From assembly GCF_000003815.2 (NCBI RefSeq), contig NC_049990.1:16554379-16618378 (forward strand): DNA of 64,000 bases, read 5' to 3'. Position 1 is the first letter of the stretch; each line of letters starts with the position of its first letter. The notes below the pieces were generated by a model, which worked only from the letters and a program-made list of their open reading frames with translations, did no database searches and had not been told where the DNA came from. Source of the DNA: Branchiostoma floridae (taxonomy: Eukaryota; Chordata; Leptocardii; Amphioxiformes; Branchiostomatidae). Made by a program: the position numbers and the translations under genes. Below, in pieces: positions 12,195 to 23,100 of this stretch.

Positions 12195-15185
12195 CTCTGA
12201 TGCTCAACACCACGACACAGCGGGAAAAAGCAAACACCGGTCATACCATGGTTATCTATAATCATCTACTGTCGAATATGTTGCCATATTACGCTTCCTT
12301 TATTTCACTTTATAAAAAATCATTGACAACAGATCTATCACTTGCAGAAATTTTAAATGTAAGAAAATGTAGGCATTTTAGACAACGATAGCCTCTTGCA
12401 CACACTTCTGTAGCGTTATCAAAAATCTTTTGGGGTTTACAGTATGTTACGATATAATCGGGGGGGGGCTCAAATGACTTAATTATTTGCACGGTTTAGA
12501 GTTGATTTTTTGGGCCTTTGGAAAATTGCAGAACTGATAGAGCTTTTTCAGTGTCAATAATGTAGAGCTTATATGTTAGTGGCAGTTTTGAAATTAATCT
12601 TGCTTTTTCAGCTTTCAGTGATACGTTGATGCTTTCGTTGAGTGCTTTGATTTAGAATACTTTGATCTAGAGTATTTTGGGTAACGTGAAAAAAGCTGCC
12701 ATAAAAATCATTCCTACGGTGCATTATAAACCAAAGCAATCAACTCAATCGTCAACATATCAATGAAAGCTACAAAGGCAAGTTAGTTTCAAAGGAGCCA
12801 CTGACAGAGAAATGTGATCGAAATGTGATGAAACTATGCCTGAATTTGCTGTAAGACTCTAAACACTCTTGTCTTGTGAAACTGGTATCGGTTCCCATTG
12901 AAGCTGTTGAAAACGCCAACTCACATTTGTTGTATTTAGGACACTCATAAAGCTCGTATTTGTATTTTGAAGTGTAATGAAAATATGCCTGAATTTGTTC
13001 TAATACTTAAAGCATTCTTGTCTTGTGGAACTGTATCGGTTCCTATTGAATCTGTTGAAAACGCCAACTCACATGTGTTGGGTTTAGGGCACTCATAAAG
13101 TTTGTAGTTGCCAGCTTGCGTCACTGCGGGGTCCGTTCACTGCGTCACTGTTTTGTTATTTTCTCCGATTTTTTATGATCTAGATATTGCGCAATACGTA
13201 AAAGTATGACTTAGAAGACGACAAAATGCACAAAAAGAAAGAAAATGTGTTCTTTATCTATGAAATTCGTTGAGTATCTTTCGAACCCCGCAGTGAAGCA
13301 AGGTTGACACAAGTGCGGTGGGAGCGTACCTTTCGACTCTAAACATTCTTGTCTTGTGAAAGTGTATCGGTTCCTATTGAAGCTGTTAAAAACGCCAACT
13401 CACATTTGTAAATCAGTGACCTCTACCCTTGCCTGACCCCTCAGCCTCCCTCGGCTACTAATTAAGCCGTTACCCGAGGGCATGCCGGGTAATGATGATG
13501 TATGACGCGGTGTTCCATTGTTTCGTGTGACAGGTCGCGCCATGTCTGTTTTATGTCGCTTCTAATTACCTGAGCACTGTAGTCTGTCATTATGGTATCC
13601 ATGGTGTCGGCTGTACGAGAGCAAATGAAGAAATTTCATATGTCATAACCTTTTCATAATGCACCGACTGGTAAATATTCTCAAGTAGTATCGTATGAAT
13701 GAGGAATGGGAATCGAAAAGAAATATAACATGCATTGGCATAATACCGGCCGTAAGACTTATACTGGCCGATAAAAAATAATGGAATTTAAAGAGATCTA
13801 CACATGCAACAATAGTTATTTCTGAGATATGCACACTTCAGACATCTAGGTGTCCAATACATCATTTACAAAGCATCGATAACAATGCATTCGAAGACAA
13901 CAAGGCCAAAAGTTTTCAGTATCTTTTTCGGGGTAGGCAGCTCGTCGTGGGATGAACACACTGTCACATTCATTGTCAGATTTTTAGATCATAATTACAC
14001 ATGCTCACGGCACAAGACGAACATGATTCAACAGCAATCTTGAATTTTTGTTGGTGACCTACAACTCATGTAAAAGTGTGAAGAACCGTTGCATGATAGC
14101 CCGGATCTACGACTGAATGGGAAAAATTGAACGTACGCAGCCATTTTCCCGCCATTTTTATATCTACGCTAGCAGTAAAGTGTTACGTCACAGCGGTTGT
14201 GACGGACAAAAGTTAAATGAAAATTCTTGACAGTATACGTCCGTTTTCTCATGACATTTTGTATCTCATGCAGGTTTATGTTTTATGCATTTACTAACAG
14301 AAAAGGAAGGAACATGGAGGATGTATAAAGGTACATAGCGACAGTTAATTGTGCCGTGTTTCTTCCGGCCGGTATTTTGTACCCCCTCCCAACCACGCGC
14401 CCGTTCGCCGTGTAATTCCGCGGCGTGTTAAAATTACGATATTACGCTTTTAGCAGGACAAGAGTGGCAGAAAAGTTACACAGAAGAAGTGGCAAGGGTA
14501 AGCTATAACAGCAACATGTAACTGGAGAAAATGATGCGTTGACAATTTGTCAAATCAGTATGGCTAGAGAAATTGTCGTAAACGGCCGGTATTATGATAA
14601 TAGATGTTATGTGCATGATTATGAATTATGAAGAATGTATCTTACAGAAAACGGTACAAAAATGGTAACAAAAATGCCAATGTACACCCGACTGGTCCCT
14701 CGTCGTGTAACTCGAACAGAGACCTTACAGAGACTTATGTCACCAGAAAAGTTAGCTTTTACACACTAAGATAGATTCTAAGTGTACAATATGTAACGAC
14801 AGTTGGGCTTTATTCATTGTGTACCTATGTTCGTTACTTTAACAAACGGGTTATTGTCGGATCTATTAAATCTAACATCATAAAACGCACAGAATTGCAA
14901 AGTTGAGAGACTCAAATACAGAGCACAAAGAGCTTTTTGATAAAAGCTTCTTGGCAGAACACTATACAAAACTTCATAGCATATCTCCCTCAATAGATCT
15001 ACTTGTTGTTTTTTTAACTTAAAGTAACAAATATAGGTACTCAACGAGGCATCTAAGGTTAAAGTTTCTGTGTTCAATTCCACTTGTTGATATTTTTTTC
15101 CGTGCCCTTTCTGTTATTGGTACGAACTTGTGCCATACTAAATAACAATTTCTGTCAACAAAGTCTACATGAATATTGATCGCCG
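12195..15185. other. Non-coding stretch downstream of the MBOAT gene
   Basis: No exon is recognised on either strand. A phrase containing TCTTGTCTTGTG, TATCGGTTCC and GAAAACGCCAACTCACAT recurs three times (about 12866-12936, 13014-13080 and 13345-13408). A GC-rich patch at 13430-13510 contains CCCTCGG and CCGAGGG arms that could pair. The rest looks like unremarkable AT-rich DNA. Confidence 0.6.
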
Positions 15186-15187
15186 TA

Positions 15188-16424
15188 AAGGTCCCCTCTC
15201 ACTTGACGTGCGGCACGCTTGCGGCATTGCTGCGTTCGTTCACTGCGGCACTGTTGTGTTAATTTCGCCGATTTTGTCTTGCACTCACACTGACGTGCGG
15301 CACTGTTGCGTTTCTAGACTAAATGAACATGTTATTGGCAATTACAGCGTTGTCAATTTATGAAAAATCACTGTAAAATGATGAGAATGCCCAAAAATGA
15401 GATTTATAATGAAAAGATTTCCCTTATGATAATGAATTATATGATACATATGCTATAAATAACCTTGAACGACTTTTACTGTAAAGGAAATGACCCAAAT
15501 GAACGGACACGAACCATATACCAGATTTGAATCGATGTGTACGTTTTGCACCATGTAACGTTATGTGTAATTATGTATGTTTATATGTTTATTCACCAAT
15601 TTTGCAAATTTCTATTTAAAATAAAAATGTCTGATATTTCATACTTTTTTTGTATGACGCTGAGTATTTTCATTGTCGGCGGATGGCTTGCCAGCCTATT
15701 GATGTCTAAGTCTATCATATTTGTAAAAAGTGAGAAAAATATGGCCCATGGGTCTGAATGACTGCAATTTTGTATTTTATAGGTGGCAGGCTACCAGCAA
15801 TGATTAGCTTGTAACGTTATAACGCATACGCAAACTCGTTATCATCCAACATAAATAAATTATTTTTGAACGTTGTACGATAATCTTTTTCTCTACATCC
15901 GTAGGTTAATCGATAAACCAGTTACATATTTTTGTTTTCAAGTATAAAATACTGACCTACTTCCAATTAAATAAATCAAAAGATGTATTTTTAAGTTAAC
16001 TCTGAATACGGATACAAGGTAAGTTTTGTGGAATTCGCAGTGTTTTTACTGGATCGAAAACCACTGTAAAATTATTAGAAATGCATCTAAAATAGTTTTT
16101 CGGTGATAAAAGGATGTTTACTTTTGATTCTTGGTGTAAAATAGGCAAAATATATCCTTGATACTGTTTGGGGCATGGTGGCGGCACTGTTGCGGCACCG
16201 TTGCGGCACCGTTGCGGCACTGTTGCGGCACTGTTGCGGCATCTTGCCACTTGCGTTATTTTTAAACTTTTTAAAAAACGTCGCGCTTGCTTGCGGCACT
16301 TCTAGGTTTGCTTGCGGCACCTCTAGGTTTGATTGCGGCACCTCTAGGTTCCGTGGCGGTACATCTGCGTTTTCGAACGCAGCAATGCCGCAAGCGTGCC
16401 GCACGTCAAGTGAGAGGGGGCCTT
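15188..16424. mobile_element. Terminal-inverted-repeat transposon of about 1.24 kb, non-autonomous
   Basis: The left end (15188-15238: AAGGTCCCCTCTCACTTGAC, then GTGCGGCACGCTTGCGGCAT, then TGCTGCGTTC) is repeated inverted at 16374-16424 with one or two differences, giving terminal repeats of about 50 bp. Just inside the right end a subterminal block (16180-16365) is built of short tandem units around TTGCGGCAC and GGCACCTCTAGGTTTG. No transposase is seen in the AT-rich interior. No clear target duplication is visible. Confidence 0.8.
16180..16365. repeat. Short tandem GCGGCAC units, subterminal to the transposon
   Basis: There are five or more units of about 12 bp (CGTTGCGGCAC) at 16186-16245, then three units of about 24 bp ending in GCGGCAC(C/T)TCTAGGTT at 16290-16355. 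Such subterminal repeats often serve as transposase binding sites; that role is inferred. Confidence 0.8.
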
Positions 16425-17598
16425 AAGTATGACCCATCTTGCTATCATATCATAGCAATCTATATTTTAATATTCAAATTGGAGGCTTTCGAAACCACCA
16501 TACGTCCAAACCAGTCGTTATCAAGCGTAATATAAAGTCAAAACCGCCCAAAACATCGCTCATAAACCGATGGAATTCATTGTATGCGGACAGGTGATCA
16601 TAGATGTTTGTGTCAATGGGAAAATTATCTAAGGGAACATTAAGAATGGTCACACATTCACAAGTTTCATTGTACGTATGCTGTGCTTGGAACGTCTATC
16701 ACGGAAAACTATGTTTATGTGGTTTTCAACTGTCAGCAGTTTTTGACCATTTCCACCACTTCGGCGGGGTCACCGGGGGGTCAGCACAGTAATTGGATCG
16801 CCCGATGAGTGATCGATGCAAGGTTTACCGATAACTCAATTTCTGCATTATGATATGATCGCATTATTGGCTAATCGTATCAGCTATATGGTCGATTATT
16901 CAATATAGGCCATCACTATGCTATAATAGAATCATCGATATTTCTTGTGTGTGTTTTTGTGGGTTTTGTTTGAATCCTGCAGTGTAAGTTCTGGCACAAG
17001 GCGGCGCTTTTGCACAAGTGCAAGGCCTGTTTCTAAAACTCGTGGCTGTCGTAATACTGAGGCGTTGTCATTTATAAAATCTGCCAAAAACAACATCGCC
17101 TCGACCCTCTGTGGCCCGCCTGAGCTTGTATTCATGTATAAGTCATGAGCATAATTGATTTACACTGAAAGCAACGACACCAGCAATTATAGCCATTAAA
17201 CTCCCGCCCTCCGGGGATTCGGGCCGTTTTATCCATTAGGCGTTCGCCCTCCGGGAATTCCCGTCATTTCCCTGCCAAATGTACAAATTAAATCAAGCTA
17301 TAATTGGGAGAAGTAGTATAGGGTGAGCCCTGCGACAGTTCTCTCAGAGGAGGATGAACGACCATCATAGAAATCTCTTGCTGTCAATTGATGGCGGGGA
17401 GGGCTAGTATTAGAGCAAAAGTTCACCATCATCCAAGGACTATATGCCCTTTCATAACATATATTATATACTAAAGTAATGATTGGGAGTCTTTCACACA
17501 TACCAGTAACACTATTACTGTATCAACGCAATTTAGGGTAAGACTATGGTAACATTTCCAAACCAGCCTGGCTGTTTGCGGAAACGCAAAATAGAAGT
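16425..17598. other. Non-coding stretch
   Basis: No exon is recognised. CGCCCTCCGGG(G/A)ATTC occurs twice (about 17204 and 17248). Otherwise it holds no structure that I can support. Confidence 0.5.
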
Positions 17599-17599
17599 G

Positions 17600-17795
17600 T
17601 AACGCTAGTTCACCTTTATCCGTGGGGTAACCTTTATCCGTTGATATCAAAAGCAGGGTATTGTGAGAAATGTGAGTTCAAACTGCTATATTTTGAAAAT
17701 ATTACAATTTGAAACCGTCCGACGACGTGATATCCCTAAATGTGCTGTTTTGAAAAACAACGGATATAGGTTACCCCACGGTGAACTATCGTTAT
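17600..17795. mobile_element. MITE, GTTCACCTTTATCCGTGGGG family
   Basis: The left end AACGCTAGTTCACCTTTATC and CGTGGGGTAACCTTTATCCG is inverted at the right end (CGGATATAGGTTACCCCACG, GTGAACTATCGTT). The core (ATATTTTGAAAATATTACAA) is shared with 50165-50388 and 52600-52795. There is no ORF. A half copy lies at 26112-26152 next to the Shox homeobox exon. Confidence 0.85.
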
Positions 17796-18293
17796 ATCAA
17801 GTAATAGGTGCAAAATGTGCCCATTGATAAATTTTTGTGTTTGGTTGTTATTTTTCATATCATATTTTTATTCCCGCAAACCGTTTCCCGGATTCAAAAT
17901 GTGACCTTGCATAACACAGTGAATACAGTGCTCATGACGTCATCTCTATTGCAGTTTTATAGATTTAATCATCGTTAACCAATCGGCTGCCTCGCCTTGT
18001 ATAATCAATTTGCATGGAATTCCAGCGTCCCATGCCTGGAACCATGCAGACATATACACACTCATATCACATACAGACAATAAATATCACATTATGTACA
18101 AACATATACACCAAGCACGGATATACAAACGTCGTACGAGGGTTCGGTGGTGTCGTGGCGGTGTGTGTGAATTGGAGCTACATCGTCGTGAATGGTTCCA
18201 CAATACTGGAAGGTAGTTAGTCAATATTCTTTTTCTTGTGTTCATTACTACATTTGTATCAGAATTTACAAAATGATCAAAGTGCATAGCATA

Positions 18294-18537
18294 AGCTCGC
18301 TAACCGTTCCGAGTGCGCGTGCGCAGCGAGAGGAATTGTGGGTAATATGTAAAAGATGAAGGCCTCTGAGACATAATCATGGTATCAATCATTGCTACAC
18401 CATGACATAATCCAAAACGTCTGGACATTGTTATGCAAATCGAGACAATGTACAGACGAGAGTTTGGGGCCTTCACCTTTTACATATTACCCACAATCCC
18501 TGTCGCTGCGCATGCGTACTGGGAATGGTGGACGAGC
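18294..18537. mobile_element. Inverted-repeat element (MITE-like)
   Basis: The left arm (AGCTCGCTAACCGTTCC, TGCGCAGCGAGAGGAATTGT, GGGTAATATGTAAAAGATGA) is inverted at 18467-18537, giving arms of about 70 bp. There is no coding content. It lies directly beside the 18599-18852 element. Confidence 0.8.
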
Positions 18538-18589
18538 TCATCAAACTGATTTAGTAATCATGTGATTAAATTCAATGATAGTGAACGCA

Positions 18590-18861
18590 CAGTACATGAG
18601 CACGTCACCGGAACGTACTGCGCCTGCGCGAACCCTGGTGTTTTGGGGCTTGGTTTGGTCAACATTGCATTGAAATCACGCTTGTTGCACAGTATATGTT
18701 AGAGACATGGTTTCATGTAAAACGTACACGGGATTTTACCCTTATATACGCACGTACTTTCTTAAATGCGGCCCTTTAGTAAACCGGGGGTTTAGCAAGG
18801 TTTAACATGTCTATACTTTTCGCGCAGGCGCAGTACGTTCCGGTGACGTGCTCAGTACATG
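18590..18861. mobile_element. Inverted-repeat element with a perfect 9 bp target duplication (Mutator-like)
   Basis: The element spans 18599-18852. It starts AGCACGTCACCGGAACGTAC and ends with the inverted copy GTACGTTCCGGTGACGTGCT; the arms extend about 35 bp through the CTGCGCCTGCGCG part. It is flanked on both sides by CAGTACATG (18590-18598 and 18853-18861). A 9 bp duplication is typical of Mutator-like elements, so that class is suggested. There is no transposase. Confidence 0.85.
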
Positions 18862-19844
18862 GTCTTTAAATCGTCTTTAAAGTTGTGAGAAACATAAGTC
18901 TCCATTCTTGACATAGTGAAAGATGTCAAGTTTCTACAAATACAATGCTTGAAATTTCCCACAGTAAGCTGCTTATGAAAATGCTTTTGAAAAAGATATT
19001 AGCAAAGTAAATGCTAATAATGTATTACGGGTATATCTACCTCGTGTGAAATATAATATTTTACAACAACGTTGCTTTAACGTCACGCATCGTGTTAAGA
19101 GGACAGCATAAATTTGCATGATGCAAAGTGTTCCTCAAGGATTCATACTTGGACCACACTACTAACGTGCATGATAGACAGATATGATGACATGATATTG
19201 TGGGAAGCGTGGATATGGCTCGGCGAGAGAAGTGCAATGCGTTGTCAATTCTCAAAGAGGGCACCTTACAAAATATGCCATCTTTCTATAGTCACTTTGC
19301 TATAATGACATTAAGAGATTGGACGAACATGTGAATCTCACGGATTAGACACGTGAACGTCATGGATCTATCACGTGATGTGTCGAGCTCTCAGGCAAGT
19401 GGTGCAGTCGTCCTTCACGTGATCATCACGTGGCAACAATTTGAATGTCTCTGTGCCAGGGGTGTAAGGAGGGAGATAGCCTCTTTACTCCGTGCAAACT
19501 TTAAATCGTCACTTTTCAATGCGTCGCACATTGTGTGAAATCATTTTCCAACCAAATACTGTACAGGTATATGTTGCGTCCCAGAGCAAAGACTAAAACC
19601 GTAATAAAAAAAAGATTTGAGAAGAGTTGACCAAAAGCAGCACAAACGCTTAAGATGTAACCTCTTCTGTGTGACAAATAGTCTTTTGGAAAAGCTCGTT
19701 GCATTTTTTATCTCCTGCCCGGGATATATCAATATTTTTGCTTCAAATAACGAGTAAAGATGTAACGTCTTCCATACAAAGTCCTAAAATGGTGAGATTT
19801 CCTGAGATGAAGAATGATGTGCAGATTGAAATTTGCCCTTTGAC
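18862..19844. other. Region downstream of Shox; probable 3' UTR side
   Basis: No exon is recognised. Shox runs on the minus strand, so its 3' UTR should lie below 19845, but no convincing AATAAA in that orientation was found. CACGTGA-type motifs cluster at 19355-19435 (TCACGTGAT, TTCACGTGATCATCACGTGG), which are E-box-like. Confidence 0.45.
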
Positions 19845-20137
19845 CTACAACCCGAGTGCCTCGGCGTGTTTGCGTGCCTTCAGCCTCAGGTCAGCGATGC
19901 TGTTGTTCTTGCTATTCTTGGTGACCTCTAGTGACCCCGCAGCCAGGGAACCAGCCATGGACGTGATGGGTAGAGCGTAGGGCGCAGGCGCGTAGAGCAT
20001 CATGCTTGGATGTGGCGCGTGCGCAGCAGCATCGAACTGGAGGTGTGCCTGGACTCTCTCGAAGGGCATGCGCACTGTGCCCATGTTCATGTAGGGTGCC
20101 ACCCGGCAGGTGTCCAGGTTGGAGCCCATCATCATAC
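19845..20137 (-). CDS. Shox: Shox exon 4: C-terminal region with OAR motif
   Basis: The acceptor is CACACAG (complement of 20138-20144). The exon completes a glycine codon split after exon 3 and then reads [15 protein letters not shown]. The stop TAG is at 19847-19845. The final 18 residues are the OAR motif, a conserved C-terminal element of paired-type homeoproteins thought to modulate activity. Confidence 0.95.
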
Positions 20138-23100
20138 CTGTGTGTGCAGAAACACGCGTGGTCAGATTGCCTCGCAACGCTGAACACAACATGTCTCCGC
20201 CTGGGGCACAAAGAGCGAGGGTTAGACACAGTCAACACGAAATTAAGATAGAAAAACAATACAAGTTTTGCTATCGCAAACCTGTAACTAGTATTCAGTT
20301 ACCAGATCAACTAGTCTAGGACCACTCTCCTACTGTCAAAGAAGGGTGTAAATATCTTTTTTTAAACTGAACCACAAAACTGTAGCAAACTTCTAATGCA
20401 CGCCAAAGAACAATGGCTCACAACATCTACCCCCATAGCAAACGTGATCGCAATCCACCCAGAGTTCTAAAGATATCGGTCCGGAAACACAAACTCCCAA
20501 ACATGATTCCTACCAAAAACTGTACCTGCATTTTTTTCATGCAGGTAATGAATTAAACTCATCTGTATTGTTATGATATACATCAAAACGTTTCTTTTCA
20601 AGCACATTGACTCTAATACGAGAGGAGCAAAGTAGTTTAATATACACATAATGGGTCATTAATCCAAGTTAAAACCGGGACGGTGGCAGGTATCGACTTC
20701 TTTTCACCTTTGACCCACTCCTGACGTCACACTTCCCAAAGATGATATGATAGAGGTCGATGGATAAAGTGAGCCGCAATAATGTTGTTGGATTCAGTTT
20801 GGGATTGAGATTGGCTTTGGATGAGTCAAACGAATATATTTTTTAAATAAGAATACAACGTGGAAGCGATAAAACCTTAATCTATAGAGAAGTCGGATAC
20901 GACTCACATACAGCACCTGAAAGTAGCACACGGGGTACAAGTTACGTCATCAACGTTTCAAATACATGACAATAATTTGTTCGATCCAAGATGATCTTAA
21001 GATACTCTGGCAAATGGGAGGTTAGCTTAAGTTTCCCTGTCGACATTAAAAGAGAAATTGTGGCACACCATCGCTCTTTCATGACATCTTGATGACGTAG
21101 TTGTATCCCGTGATGCAGCATCCAAATGTAAATAAATCAGGTTGCAAAGAATTAAGTGGACTGAAATCGAAGTTAGAGTATCTTCATACTACTTCATACT
21201 ACTACATTTTTGTCTTCGTTGTCCAGTCAAGACCGATGTTAAGTTAAAATGATATCGGTTGTTTATGAGTTAGAGAAAATCAAGAGATTCTTCGAAATGG
21301 CCAATAGGCGAGTATCCTCTTTTAACATACATAATCAAACTAAAATGAGTTAGAAAATCACTTTTATTTAGAATTTCATTGAAATGTTGTGAGATTGTTC
21401 AACCTTAGATACATGGATTTGTTGCATTCCATTCAGACAAATAAAACTATAGATATGTCTATGATTTGTTATCACAGTAATCGACGTGAAACGTATATTA
21501 TACTTTTATCCACCTTTTAGCGTTTGGGGTACAATACATTTATCCGTGCATATATTTGTGACCTATGTGAGACAAGTACAGTTTTCCATCATCTGATATA
21601 TGAGACAATTACTGTTTTTCCATTGATAGAGTTCCTCACCTTTTTGTAACTGGTTCTCCTGTTTCCTACACTTTGCTCGCCGGTTTTGGAACCAAACCTG
21701 AAACAAACAAAAAATACGTCATTCAGCACCAAGGACAAGTATGTATGCTCATATACGTAAAACGTTATTATATCGAATAATTGTACCTTACAGAAAAGAA
21801 AATATAACTGCTGAGAGCCCAAGTCTGGATATTTTTTTACTATATACATGCATCTTACATAGCTAATATATCACATCTGTTATCTTGCAGATTTCAATAA
21901 CTGTAATACCTGACATTTTGTGAAAAGTACAGCCTCGTCGAAATTGATTTGTTAAATAGTGTGTTATCATAACCGGTGTAAAAAAATACATATCGATAAG
22001 CTGATGAGACTCGTTATTAGTGACGATCCCGTAAGTTGTGCAACACAGAAGAAGTTGCACAGTTCAGTATGAAAGTGGCACGAAATAGACTCCAGTAAGC
22101 AATGTTGTGTCATACGCGTTCATGAACACAGTAGGATAGCCTGGCTACTGGTATCCCTAGAGGTTTAAGCTAGACGTCCTCGGCGCTGTGAGCTCCTATC
22201 CCCGCCTGGCTAACTAAGCCCACCCGGTTATTTTTGCCTGCTTGAAACTGAGTACAGGGCAAACATTTCCTTGGAGGCATGTGATATATCCATAGATTCT
22301 AGATTCCTGGTCCAGATTCGTAGGGGCTTTGACATACAGAAATATCCAAACGGCAGATTGATATATTAGTACTTCTTTCATAATAGATTCTCTTCGTACA
22401 AGACCTTCGGATGTAAGACACAAGCAGCGTGATAGAAAGTTTGTATCGTTAGTTTTATGTATTCAAGATGTCATGAATATATGACATTGGGGGCATTTCA
22501 CAAAGATTCCAAGTGACCCTTATAATGAAAATCTCCATTCATGCATCCACACATCCATTCATTCACATTCAATCATTCCTTCATTTATTCAATGATTCGT
22601 TTATTCATTCAATTTGTTCTTTCGTTCGTTCCTTCCTTCCTTCATTCCTCCCTTCCTTCCTTTATTCTTTCATTCATTCATCATCCATTCTATCATTTCA
22701 TTCCTTCACTCCATTCATCCTTCCTTTCTTCCTTCATTCCATTCATCATTCATTCATTCATTCATTCAGCTCGTCCAACCTCTGCTTGGTATATAAGACA
22801 GTCCTCTCTCCTAGACACATACACACAGACAGGACGTACAGTACGGGACCAGTGGAGGACAGATTTAATTTGGCGGGAAACGAAATTGCAGCTGATGCCG
22901 GCGGGATGACGACACGACCCGCTGATTGGAAACGAATCTGCGCCATGAAATGTGGAAAATTTCATCTGCGCCGGGACCTGGTGATGGTCCTGACAGAAAT
23001 GATTTCCCGCGCCCGCCGAGTCCCTGACAGAAATGATTCCCGCGCCCACCGAGTCCCTGAAATCCGATTTCCCGCCTCGGGGACGACACAAATTGGACGA

